A stretch of DNA of 8,141 nt from Candidatus Binatia bacterium (GCA_022827045.1 JAJDTQ010000204.1:1-8141), one strand, 5' to 3'; shown: positions 1-6,534, counted from the stretch's first letter. Notes: generated by a model not told the origin, from the sequence alone. A program made the numbers and translations.

Positions 1-6
1 AAGGAG
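1..6 (+). promoter_or_regulatory. Ribosome binding site of the citryl-CoA lyase-like gene
   Basis: AAGGAG is a near-perfect Shine-Dalgarno sequence. It lies 6 nt before the ATG at 13 but only 3 nt before the in-frame TTG at 10, so it selects ATG 13 as the start. It sits at the very left edge, so the promoter and any upstream operon partner are outside the window. Confidence 0.75.
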
Positions 7-12
7 ACCTTG

Positions 13-786
13 ATGAGCGACGACAAGACCAAGATCGTAACCGGATTGGGCAAGGCCGAGCTGCACCGGGTGCTGGTCCGTAACATCGACATGACTCAGG
101 ACATCCTCGGCAAGCTCAGCTTCGGGCAGATGACGTTCCTGATGCTGGTGGGGCGCATTCCCAGCGAGGACGAGGGGCGCATGACCGACGCGCTGCTCAA
201 CGTGTTGGTGGAGCACGGCATGGTGGGCAACATCATTGCCGCTCGCTTCACGGTGTCGACGGCGCCCGAGGCCATTCAGGGGGCGGTAGCCGCCGCCTTG
301 TTGGGGGCCGGCAGCGTCCACCTGGGCTCGTCCGAGTACTGTGCGAAGATGCTGCAGGACGCGCTGCCGCTGGGAAGCGACGGCGCCGATCTGGCGACCA
401 CCGCCCAGGGGGTGGTGGAAGACCACGCCATCCGCAAGCAACGCATCGCCGGCATCGGCCACGCCACCCACTCCGAGGGCGACCCCCGCGCCGACCGGCT
501 GTACGAGATCGCCGCCGAGACCGGCGTGCGCGGGCGCTATTGCGAGCTGCTGGCAGAGATCAAGAAGGCCGCGGAGGCGCGCCACAACCGGGGCCTGCCC
601 ATCAACGTCACCGGCGCCATCGCCGCCATCGCCTCGGACATGGGCCTCCAGTGGCAGATGGCCAAGGCCTTCGCCCTCATCGGCCGCACTCTGGGGGCCA
701 TGGCCCACATCGGCGAGGAGCTCAAGAACCCCATGCACCGGCGCATCAGCAACCTGGTGCGTTCCAACTTGTCCTACGAACCATAG
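13..786 (+). CDS. Citryl-CoA lyase-like protein (short citrate synthase family)
   Basis: This 257-residue protein has the small citrate-synthase fold seen in citryl-CoA lyases and in the C-terminal domain of ATP-citrate lyase. Members cleave or form citryl-CoA-type thioesters (citryl-CoA to acetyl-CoA plus oxaloacetate) in the cytoplasm. Family landmarks are visible: AGSVHLGSSE near residues 99-108, with His103 in the place of the first citrate-synthase His; GIGHATHSEGDPRADRL near 147-163, with His150 matching the second catalytic His and Arg159 in the DPR motif; and LPINVTGA near 195-202. In citrate synthase and ATP-citrate lyase that last motif is NVD with a catalytic Asp; here it is NVT (Thr200). 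The length is well below full citrate synthase (about 430) and fits the short lyase subgroup. ATG 13 is preferred because of SD spacing. A palindromic repeat begins about 15 bp after the stop. The true substrate could be a related 3-hydroxy-3-carboxyacyl-CoA. Family assignment is secure; the exact reaction is inferred. Confidence 0.8.
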   Translation: MSDDKTKIVTGLGKAELHRVLVRNIDMTQDILGKLSFGQMTFLMLVGRIPSEDEGRMTDALLNVLVEHGMVGNIIAARFTVSTAPEAIQGAVAAALLGAGSVHLGSSEYCAKMLQDALPLGSDGADLATTAQGVVEDHAIRKQRIAGIGHATHSEGDPRADRLYEIAAETGVRGRYCELLAEIKKAAEARHNRGLPINVTGAIAAIASDMGLQWQMAKAFALIGRTLGAMAHIGEELKNPMHRRISNLVRSNLSYEP

Positions 787-801
787 AGTCCTGGCTTGCG
801 T

Positions 802-874
802 CCTTCGACTCCGCTCCGCTACGCTCAGGACGAACGGAAAGGTTCATTACCGTTCGTCCTGAGCTTTTGGAAGG
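802..874. repeat. Intergenic palindromic repeat (two inverted arms)
   Basis: A perfect 15-bp inverted repeat pairs GCTCAGGACGAACGG (823-837) with its reverse complement at 849/850-864, around a 12-nt centre. Outer arms CCTTC (802-806) and GAAGG (870-874) extend the symmetry imperfectly. The CCTTCGAC...CTCAGGACGAACGG wording resembles a dispersed extragenic palindrome I recall from many GC-rich environmental bacterial genomes; that is recollection, not a search. It lies between the lyase stop (786) and the terminator-like hairpin before the solute-binding protein. In RNA it could form a strong stem that protects or separates the two messages. It has no coding potential of its own. Confidence 0.75.
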
Positions 875-886
875 GCACATGACAAC

Positions 887-930
887 GGATCGGACTTGCC
901 CGGGAGGGCTGTCTTCCGATCCTTTTCTTC
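887..930 (+). terminator. Terminator-like hairpin with T-tract, possible attenuator
   Basis: GGATCGGA (887-894) pairs perfectly with TCCGATCC (915-922), and TTTTCTTC (923-930) follows, giving an intrinsic-terminator shape. Inside the 20-nt loop, GCCC (898-901) and GGGC (906-909) can form a second short stem. The T-tract runs straight into the Shine-Dalgarno sequence of the solute-binding protein (931-940), leaving no room for a promoter between them. It could end the lyase transcript with read-through, or act as a leader attenuator for the transporter. The shape is seen in sequence; the function is inferred. Confidence 0.55.
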
Positions 931-940
931 GAGGGGAGGG
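931..940 (+). promoter_or_regulatory. Ribosome binding site of the solute-binding protein
   Basis: GAGGGGAGGG is a purine-rich Shine-Dalgarno stretch ending 6 nt before ATG 947. It selects the start that gives a clean signal peptide, rather than the upstream TTG at 896, which lies inside the hairpin loop. Confidence 0.75.
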
Positions 941-946
941 AATGCC

Positions 947-1993
947 ATGAGATACGGTTTACGCGCCCTGTTGGGTTTGATCGTCGCCGCGGTGCTCGCG
1001 TGGGCGCCGGCGCTCCATGCCGCCAGCGTGACGGAGCTGGCCACCAAGTACCAGGGGAAGGACCGCGAGCAGAAGCTCCTGGCGGAAGCCAAGAAGGAAG
1101 GCAAGCTGGTCTGGTACACGTCCATGGCCGGAACCAACTACAAGGCCTTGGCCAAGGCCTTCGGTGACAAGTACGGCATCCAGGTGGAGGCCTTCCGGGG
1201 CAGCAGCAAGCGGCTTCTGCCGCGGGTTTTCGGTGAGGCGGAGTCGGGCCGGCACATCTTCGACGTGCTCGAGACCACGCCGCCGACCCTGATGATCGTG
1301 CGTGACGCCAAGCTCTTGGCGCCCTACACGTCGCCGCGGTTGAGCACATATCCGGACGTGGCCAGGCACTCCGCCGGCAAGGGGCTGGTCTTCTGGGCCA
1401 CGGACCGGGAATCCTACATGTCCCTCACCTACAACAAGAAGGCGATTCCGGCCGACGCCGTCCCCAGGGGGTTTGGCGATCTTGCGAATCCCGCCCTCAA
1501 GGGGAAGATCGGCCTGGCCACGACCTCCAGCGGCAAACGGGCCATCGGCGCCCTGATCCACATCAAGGGCAAGGAGTTCGCCGAATCGCTCAAGGGCCAG
1601 GGGATCAGCCTGCACGCGGTTTCCGGTCGCGCGCTGCTGGACATGGTGGTGTCCGGCGAGGTGGGAGTCTCGTTCAGCACCTTCAGGAACCACGCCGTCA
1701 CCGCCATCGCCAAGGGCGCGCCCATCGAGTGGCTGCCGCTGGAAGCCGTGGTGGCCAATGCCGGAGGTTTCGCCATCTCCAGGAACGCGCCTCACCCCCA
1801 CGCCGCGTTGCTGATGGCCGACTTCGTCCTCGGCCCCGAGGGTCAGAAGATCCTCCAGGAGCACCACAACGGCAGTGCCTGGAAGGACCCCGGCTTCAAG
1901 CGCTGGTACCCGGAGGCGGGCATGACTCGCGAGCAGTACCTCAAGACGGAGAAGGGGTGGAACAAGACGCTTACCACCATCGGGCGGAAGTAG
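947..1993 (+). CDS. ABC transporter extracellular solute-binding protein, Fe3+-type fold
   Basis: This 348-residue protein is the periplasmic binding component of an ABC importer. Residues 1-25 form a classical Sec signal peptide: Arg at positions 2 and 6, a hydrophobic core, and ALHA before AS as a signal peptidase I site. The mature protein has the family opening KLVWYTS (53-59), then a segment equivalent to 'aFe.kyg.kVe' (71-82), IFDVLET (104-110), YNKKAIP (162-168) and the late LGPEGQKIL signature (295-303). These place it with bacterial solute-binding family 1/FbpA-like proteins. The adjacent Tyr-Tyr pair that binds Fe3+ in FbpA is absent; the corresponding stretch reads VSFSTFRNHAV (241-251). 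The ligand may therefore be an organic anion or another small molecule rather than ferric iron. The fused permease lies 132 bp downstream, separated by three hairpins. Assignment as a binding protein is very sure; the ligand is unknown. Confidence 0.9.
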   Translation: MRYGLRALLGLIVAAVLAWAPALHAASVTELATKYQGKDREQKLLAEAKKEGKLVWYTSMAGTNYKALAKAFGDKYGIQVEAFRGSSKRLLPRVFGEAESGRHIFDVLETTPPTLMIVRDAKLLAPYTSPRLSTYPDVARHSAGKGLVFWATDRESYMSLTYNKKAIPADAVPRGFGDLANPALKGKIGLATTSSGKRAIGALIHIKGKEFAESLKGQGISLHAVSGRALLDMVVSGEVGVSFSTFRNHAVTAIAKGAPIEWLPLEAVVANAGGFAISRNAPHPHAALLMADFVLGPEGQKILQEHHNGSAWKDPGFKRWYPEAGMTREQYLKTEKGWNKTLTTIGRK

Positions 1994-2006
1994 CGGCCTC
2001 GGGGCG

Positions 2007-2040
2007 GTGCGGCTGATTTCACCGGTTCAGGAAGCCGCAC
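2007..2040 (+). promoter_or_regulatory. Intercistronic hairpin 1
   Basis: GTGCGGCT (2007-2014) and AGCCGCAC (2033-2040) form a perfect 8-bp stem around an 18-nt loop, starting 13 bp after the solute-binding protein stop. No T-tract follows. It shares bases 2039-2040 with the next hairpin, so the two may form one stacked or competing structure. Confidence 0.55.
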
Positions 2041-2058
2041 GGCCTTTCGGAGGGCCGT
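2039..2058 (+). promoter_or_regulatory. Intercistronic hairpin 2
   Basis: ACGGCCTT (2039-2046) can pair with AGGGCCGT (2051-2058) through eight pairs, one a G-T wobble, around the 4-nt loop TCGG. No T-run follows. It fits an mRNA-stabilising or Rho-modulating element better than a classical terminator. Confidence 0.5.
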
Positions 2059-2073
2059 GACCTTATACGCATG

Positions 2074-2110
2074 ACGGGCCGGGAGAGCGCGAGGCGCTTT
2101 TCCGGCCCGT
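2074..2110 (+). promoter_or_regulatory. Intercistronic hairpin 3, 17-bp stem before the permease start
   Basis: ACGGGCCGG (2074-2082) and CCGGCCCGT (2102-2110) match perfectly. The stem continues inward with GAGAGCGC (2083-2090) against GCGCTTTT (2094-2101), using two G-T wobbles, to a GAG loop (2091-2093). This gives 17 pairs and a 3-nt loop. It ends 15 nt before the TTG start of the permease and leaves only a weak GAGA (2116-2119) as possible Shine-Dalgarno. It probably lowers permease output relative to the binding protein and shields the upstream mRNA from 3' decay, as intercistronic stems do in malE-malF. The role is inferred. Confidence 0.65.
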
Positions 2111-2125
2111 CCATCGAGAACCGTC

Positions 2126-3847
2126 TTGCAACTCATAACCACCCTTACGGGTCTGAGAAACCGGAGCCGGGGATATCCGCTGTGGCTGTTCGTGCCGCTG
2201 GCGGCGGTGTTGCTCTACCTGGTGGTGCCGCCGCTGTTCTTCATCGGCTACTTCAGCCTGACGGTGGAGCGCGGCGCCGACGTCGGCGCCTTTACGGTCA
2301 CCCATTTCCTCGAGATCTTCGAGTCCTTCTCGGACTTCGCCCTCCTCTCCTGGAACTCCTTCGTCTTCTCGTCCGGCAGCGCGCTGTGGTCACTGCTCGT
2401 GGGCACGCTGATGGCGTGGCTGGCGGAGCGCACCAACGCCCCTTTCCGCGCGGTGGCCTACGTGTCGGCGTTCATGTCGTTCGCGATACCGGGCATCGTC
2501 AAGGTCATCGGCTGGATCCTGCTGCTGGGTCCCAAGGCGGGGTTCCTCAACGTCGCGGCGAGCTCCGTGACCGGCATGGGCCCCTTCTTCGACGTCTTCT
2601 CCATGGAGGGGATGATCCTCACCGAGGGCTTCCTCTGGCTGCCCATCGTCTTCCTGCTCATGGCCACGCCGTTCCGCTCCATGGACCCGGCGCTGGAGGA
2701 GGCGGCGGTGGTGGCCGGGAGCACCGACTGGCAGGTGTTCAAGCGGGTGACCCTGCCCATGGCCACGCCCAGTGTGCTGTCGGTGCTGATCCTCACTTTC
2801 ATCCGCACGCTGGAGGCCTTCGAGATCCCCGCCCTCATCGGCATCCCTGCCGGCGTCGAAGTGTTCACCACCGAGATCTACCTGCAGCTCACCGACGGCT
2901 ACCTGCCGGAGTATGGCAACGCCAGCGCCTACTCCGTGCTGCTCATCGCATTGGTGGCGCTGGCCATGGTGCCGTACTACCGGGTGACCCAGCACGCCCA
3001 CCGCTTCACCACCGTCACGGGCAAGGGCTTCAACCCGCGGCGCAAGGATTTGGGCCGGTGGCGCTGGGCGGGCGGAGCGGTGCTGCTGGTGCTGCCGTGC
3101 CTCCAGTTGCTCCCCATCGTCGCCATGGCGTGGTCGTCGCTGGTGCCATACCTTCAGGCTCCCTCCATCGAGGCCCTGGGGAACCTGACTCTGGAGAACT
3201 ACGTCACCGCCTTCAGCAACGACACCATCCTGCGGTCGGTGGTCAACAGCCTCACCATCAGCCTCACCTCGGCCACCGGGGCGATCTTCCTGGCCTTCGT
3301 GACCGTATGGCTGGTGGCCCGCACCAACATCCGCTGGCGCTGGGGCCTGGACCAGCTCGCCATGCTGCCGCTGGTGTTTCCTGGCATCGTCATGGGCGTG
3401 GCCATCCTCAAGATGTACCTGACCGTGCCGCTGCCGGTGTACGGCACCATCTGGATCATGGTGCTGGCGTTCGTGCCGCGGTATCTGCCCTACGCCATCC
3501 GCTTCAGCCACGCGGGGCTCCTGGGCATCCACCGGGAGCTGGAGGAGAGCGCCACCACCAGCGGCGCCACCTGGGGGCAGGTGGCGTGGAAGATCGTCGT
3601 GCCGCTGATGCTGCCCGCGCTCTTCGCCGGCTGGATCTACATCTTCCTCATCACCATCCGGGAGCTGTCCGTGGCCTTGCTGCTCTACAGCCCGGGCTCA
3701 CAGGTCATCGCCGTGATCATCTGGGAGCTGTGGGAGAACGGCAACGTCAGCACCCTGGCCGCCTTCAGCCTTGGCGTCACCGCCGGCACGGTAGTCCTGG
3801 CCGTCCTCTTCCATCGCCTCACGCGGCGCTACAGCCTGCAGGTGTGA
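2126..3847 (+). CDS. ABC transporter permease, fused two-domain Fe3+-type
   Basis: This 573-residue inner-membrane protein carries two binding-protein-dependent permease domains in one chain, the FbpB/SfuB arrangement, with about 12 predicted membrane segments by eye. The first segment is near 18-43, preceded by an Arg-rich N-terminus (RNRSR, 11-15). Each half has the cytoplasmic EAA loop that docks the ATPase: LEEAAVVAGSTDWQVFKRV (190-208) in domain 1 and LEESATTSGATWGQVAWKI (472-490) in domain 2, both followed by a conserved Pro. Domain 2 starts around 310 after a hydrophilic linker (288-312). The start is TTG at 2126: the frame has a TGA at 2072-2074 and no earlier ATG or GTG, and a weak GAGA lies about 6 nt before it. 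The next in-frame GTG (2192) would cut into the first membrane segment. It follows its binding protein, but no ATP-binding subunit follows, so the ATPase must be encoded elsewhere or shared. Confidence 0.9.
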   Translation: MQLITTLTGLRNRSRGYPLWLFVPLAAVLLYLVVPPLFFIGYFSLTVERGADVGAFTVTHFLEIFESFSDFALLSWNSFVFSSGSALWSLLVGTLMAWLAERTNAPFRAVAYVSAFMSFAIPGIVKVIGWILLLGPKAGFLNVAASSVTGMGPFFDVFSMEGMILTEGFLWLPIVFLLMATPFRSMDPALEEAAVVAGSTDWQVFKRVTLPMATPSVLSVLILTFIRTLEAFEIPALIGIPAGVEVFTTEIYLQLTDGYLPEYGNASAYSVLLIALVALAMVPYYRVTQHAHRFTTVTGKGFNPRRKDLGRWRWAGGAVLLVLPCLQLLPIVAMAWSSLVPYLQAPSIEALGNLTLENYVTAFSNDTILRSVVNSLTISLTSATGAIFLAFVTVWLVARTNIRWRWGLDQLAMLPLVFPGIVMGVAILKMYLTVPLPVYGTIWIMVLAFVPRYLPYAIRFSHAGLLGIHRELEESATTSGATWGQVAWKIVVPLMLPALFAGWIYIFLITIRELSVALLLYSPGSQVIAVIIWELWENGNVSTLAAFSLGVTAGTVVLAVLFHRLTRRYSLQV

Positions 3848-3887
3848 GCGGGGTGCCGCAAACCCCTCCACGAGATTTCGAGACCAA

Positions 3888-3995
3888 CCCCCTCTCCCTC
3901 CGGGAGAGGGCCGGGGTGAGGTTGCCCGGCGCAAGCAGCCCCTTCGAACGGGACCCTCACCCGGCCTCCGGCCGACCTCTTCCAGAGGGAGAGGT
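3888..3995. repeat. Nested inverted-repeat element in the convergent intergenic region
   Basis: The 195 bp between the permease stop and the CoA-transferase stop is mostly one palindromic element. Outer arms CCTCTCCCTC (3891-3900) and GAGGGAGAGG (3985-3994) are exact reverse complements. Inner arms at 3909-3921 and 3955-3966 match except for one extra G. The left part is itself a perfect 9-bp hairpin, CCCTCTCCC/GGGAGAGGG with loop TCC (3890-3910). The right part holds CGGCC/GGCCG (3962-3974) and CCTCT/AGAGG (3976-3988), also with TCC loops. It resembles an extragenic palindrome I recall as common in GC-rich environmental genomes. Between convergent genes it may act as a bidirectional transcription barrier. 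No convincing gene lies in 3848-4042. Confidence 0.75.
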
Positions 3996-4042
3996 GCGGA
4001 ACGCAGTGTAAAGCGTACGGATGCGAGGGGGACCGCGGCGCG

Positions 4043-6484
4043 CTACTCCAGCACGCCGTCTTCCCGGAGCTGCCGTATGCGCGCGTCGTCGTAGCCGAGC
4101 ACGTCACGCAGGGCGGGTTCGGTGTCACGGCCGAGGTCGGGAAACACCCAGTCCTGGGCCGCGTCGGTGCGGGCGAAACGGATGGGGAGACAGGGTAGGG
4201 TGAGGCGCCCGAAGCGCGGGTTGTCGTGGGTGCCGAGGAAGCCGCGGGCCTGGAGGTGCGGGTCGTTGGTCACGAGGTCGGCGCCGTTCTGCACCGCGCC
4301 GCAGGGAATCCTGTCCGTCTGTAATCGGTTCATGACCTGGTGGGGGTCGCGTGACCGTGTCCATTCCTCGATGATGGCGTCCAGCGCATCCCGGTTCCGG
4401 AGGCGGTCCGCCGTGGTCGTGAAGCGCATGTCGTCGACCAGCTCCGGTCGTCCGATGGCGGCGGCGAGGCTGCGCCACTGCGCGTCGTCCTCGGCGGCAA
4501 TGACGCACCAGCGGTCGTCGCCCTTGCAGGCGTAGATCCCGTAGGGCGCGTGGTACGGAGAACGGTTGCCCACGGGAACCGGCTCGGTGTCGGTGTTGGC
4601 CGCCTGCATCATGCTGGCGCCGATGAGGAACGCGGCCGCTTCCGCCTGGGCCAGGTCCATGGCGAAACCGCGCCCGGTGCGCCGGCGGTAGAGGGTTGCC
4701 GACACCGACAGGATCGCCGCCATGACCCCGGACACGTAGTCCGGCAGCACCGTCCCGGACCCTACCGGCGGGTCCACCTCCGCGGACTCGTTCCACAGGG
4801 AGGTGAACCCGGTGAAGGCGGTGATGATGGTGCCCAGGGTCAGGGAGTCCTTTCTGGGGCCGGTGGTGCCGAGCCCGGGCATGCGGATGGTTACGACATC
4901 GGGCTTGTGCTCCACCAGGTGGTCGTAGTCGAGTCCCAGGCCGGGCATCACCCGCACCGCGAAATTGTCCAGCACGAGATCGCAGTGCTTCGCCATCTCG
5001 CGGATCAGGCCCGGACCCTCGGGGTGCTTGAGGTTCACCGCGATGGAGCGCTTGTTCCGGTTGAACTCCAGGAACCGGGGCGACGCGTTGGGATCGTCCC
5101 CGGTGCCGAAGAAGCGGAAGGGGTCGAGCCCGCCCTTGCTGGATTCCACCTTGAGGACCTCGGCCCCGAGGTCCGCCAGCATCATCATGCCGAAGGGGCC
5201 CGCGAGCACGTGGTCGAAACTCAGCACGCGCATGCCCTCTAGCGGAAGGCCTTGGCCGCCGGCATCCGAATCCCCGGAAGCGACGGCCGCTGGCGGGTCC
5301 CCGTTGGTGCCGGCCGCACCGGCCCTCCTCGGCTCCGACCAGGCATCCTGTCCATCGCCGGCAACGGGTCGTGGGGACGTAACCCGAGGGCGCGATCCGC
5401 TGAACAGACAGGGAAGGCCCGGCTGGACCAGCGATGACCCGTCTCCGTAGGCCACCTCCTGGACGAAGTGGCGGCCTTCAACGTGCGGGTCGCGCAGATA
5501 GCCCAGCGGCCGGTTCACCGGCAGGCACGGGATGTGGTTGGATTGCAGGTGGCGGGTCAGATCCTCGGATGTGTAGCGCCGCGTGAACTCGGTCACCGCG
5601 GGGTTGATGACGTCGGCGTGGGAGCGCCGGAAGAGGTTGTTGAGGTACTCCGGCGCCTCGAACTCTTTCGGATGGTCGGGCCAGATCTCGAGGAACTTCT
5701 TCCAGTGCTGCCGGCTGACGTACATGTACACGTAGCCGTCCCGGCAGGGAAAGATCCTGGCCGGCGCCACGTGCTGGTGCTGGCTTCCGGCGCGGGTGTG
5801 GATATCCTGCTCGTTGGCGTAGAGCCGGACCATGTGCTCCTGGGTGGCCAGGGCCTCCTGCATGGAGACATCGATCCAGTCGCCGCCGCCGGTGCGTTCG
5901 CGGCGATGGAGCGCGGCGACGATGCCGAGGGCGGCGACCAGGCTCCCGAAGTAGTAGGCCTGGGTCTCGGGCGGCGCGCACGGGGGCCTGTCCGGGTCGC
6001 CGGAGATGGACATCAGGCCGCACATGGCGAACACCACCAGGTCGTTGTAGGCGAAGCCGCTGTGGGGTCCCCATTGGCCGAAGCCGGTGACGGAGGCCAT
6101 GATCAGGCGAGGGTTGATTTCACTCAGGCGGTCGTAGTCCAGCTCCAGGCCCGCCAGCCATCCGGGTGCGCCGCTCTCAATGAGGATGTCCGTCTCGGCC
6201 GCCAGCGCCCGCAGCCGGTCCCGGCCTTCGGGCGACTGGAGGTCGAGCTCCAGAGTGCGCTTGTTGGCGTTGAGATGGGCGAACGGAAGGCTGGTCTCGC
6301 CGGCAAAAGGAGGCTGGCGCCTTAACGGATCGCCGCCGGGCGGCTCGATCTTGACGACCTCCACTCCCAGGTCGGCCAGGAAGCGGCCGCAAATCTGGCC
6401 CTTGCGGTCGGTGAGGTCCAGTGCGCGATAGCCCTCCAGAAGCCGGGGGGCGGTGCCGGGTTTGTCTGGCTCGTTGTTCGACAT
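4043..6484 (-). CDS. Tandem fusion of two CaiB/BaiF class III CoA-transferase domains
   Basis: This 813-residue protein is two CaiB/BaiF (family III) CoA-transferase domains in one chain; ordinary members are about 400 residues and act as interlocked dimers that move CoA between carboxylic acids. Domain 1 spans about 14-365 and domain 2 about 414-813, joined by a Pro/Ala/Gly/Ser-rich linker (about 365-412). The halves align clearly: RFLADLGVEVVKIEPPGGDP (34-53) with MLADLGAEVLKVESSKGG (435-452), NANKRTLELDL (72-82) with NRNKRSIAVNL (475-485), and LELDYDRL (113-120) with LGLDYDHL (516-523). The catalytic Asp that forms the anhydride intermediate is present in domain 2 (PDYVSG, Asp582). The matching place in domain 1 reads AYYFGS, with Tyr177 in place of Asp. 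Domain 2 is thus probably the catalytic half and domain 1 structural or CoA-binding. The ATG at 6484 has AGGAG 5 nt upstream. It is last in a minus-strand set after the crotonase. The acid substrate is unknown. Confidence 0.92.
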   Translation of the reverse strand: MSNNEPDKPGTAPRLLEGYRALDLTDRKGQICGRFLADLGVEVVKIEPPGGDPLRRQPPFAGETSLPFAHLNANKRTLELDLQSPEGRDRLRALAAETDILIESGAPGWLAGLELDYDRLSEINPRLIMASVTGFGQWGPHSGFAYNDLVVFAMCGLMSISGDPDRPPCAPPETQAYYFGSLVAALGIVAALHRRERTGGGDWIDVSMQEALATQEHMVRLYANEQDIHTRAGSQHQHVAPARIFPCRDGYVYMYVSRQHWKKFLEIWPDHPKEFEAPEYLNNLFRRSHADVINPAVTEFTRRYTSEDLTRHLQSNHIPCLPVNRPLGYLRDPHVEGRHFVQEVAYGDGSSLVQPGLPCLFSGSRPRVTSPRPVAGDGQDAWSEPRRAGAAGTNGDPPAAVASGDSDAGGQGLPLEGMRVLSFDHVLAGPFGMMMLADLGAEVLKVESSKGGLDPFRFFGTGDDPNASPRFLEFNRNKRSIAVNLKHPEGPGLIREMAKHCDLVLDNFAVRVMPGLGLDYDHLVEHKPDVVTIRMPGLGTTGPRKDSLTLGTIITAFTGFTSLWNESAEVDPPVGSGTVLPDYVSGVMAAILSVSATLYRRRTGRGFAMDLAQAEAAAFLIGASMMQAANTDTEPVPVGNRSPYHAPYGIYACKGDDRWCVIAAEDDAQWRSLAAAIGRPELVDDMRFTTTADRLRNRDALDAIIEEWTRSRDPHQVMNRLQTDRIPCGAVQNGADLVTNDPHLQARGFLGTHDNPRFGRLTLPCLPIRFARTDAAQDWVFPDLGRDTEPALRDVLGYDDARIRQLREDGVLE

Positions 6485-6489
6485 GCAGG

Positions 6490-6494
6490 CTCCT
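6490..6494 (-). promoter_or_regulatory. Ribosome binding site of the CoA-transferase fusion
   Basis: On the minus strand this reads AGGAG, 5 nt before the ATG at 6484-6482, fixing the start. It directly abuts a bulged hairpin (6495-6523) that might influence ribosome access. Confidence 0.7.
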
Positions 6495-6523
6495 GCGCCG
6501 GTGGCCTGTCTCGGCCACGGCGC
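6495..6523 (-). promoter_or_regulatory. Hairpin just before the CoA-transferase ribosome binding site
   Basis: GTGGCC (6501-6506) and GGCCAC (6513-6518) form a perfect 6-bp stem with a 6-nt loop. After one bulged base (6500) the pairing continues for five more pairs (6495-6499 with 6519-6523). On the transcript it ends immediately before the AGGAG. It could tune translation or mark a processing boundary; no function is shown. Confidence 0.4.
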
Positions 6524-6534
6524 GACGCGGACGC

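Noticed and set aside
10..12. In-frame TTG as the start of the lyase-like gene
   Set aside because: It lies only 3 nt after AAGGAG, while the ATG at 13 has normal 6-nt spacing.
896..946. N-terminal extension of the solute-binding protein from a TTG at 896
   Set aside because: It lies inside the terminator-like hairpin, lacks a ribosome binding site, and would put 17 residues before a clean signal peptide that starts at ATG 947.
959..1867. 302-codon antisense open frame opposite the solute-binding protein
   Set aside because: No recognisable domain; mirror of the codon bias of the real gene.
2390..3532. Long antisense open frame opposite the permease
   Set aside because: Low-complexity His/Gln/Arg-rich translation without motifs, caused by third-position GC bias of the real gene.
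2071..4011. 646-codon open frame on the plus strand overlapping the permease
   Set aside because: Its translation is Gly/Arg/His/Pro-rich with no domain. The overlapping frame encodes a well-formed permease with two EAA loops, so this is a GC-rich shadow.
5239..5400. Possible frameshift or gene boundary between the two CoA-transferase halves
   Set aside because: The reading frame is continuous through a Pro/Ala/Gly-rich linker with no stop, so it reads as a genuine fusion rather than two genes.
5468..6325. 285-codon plus-strand open frame opposite the CoA-transferase fusion
   Set aside because: Val/Gly/His/Arg-rich translation without motifs. The minus strand carries the clear CaiB/BaiF domain.
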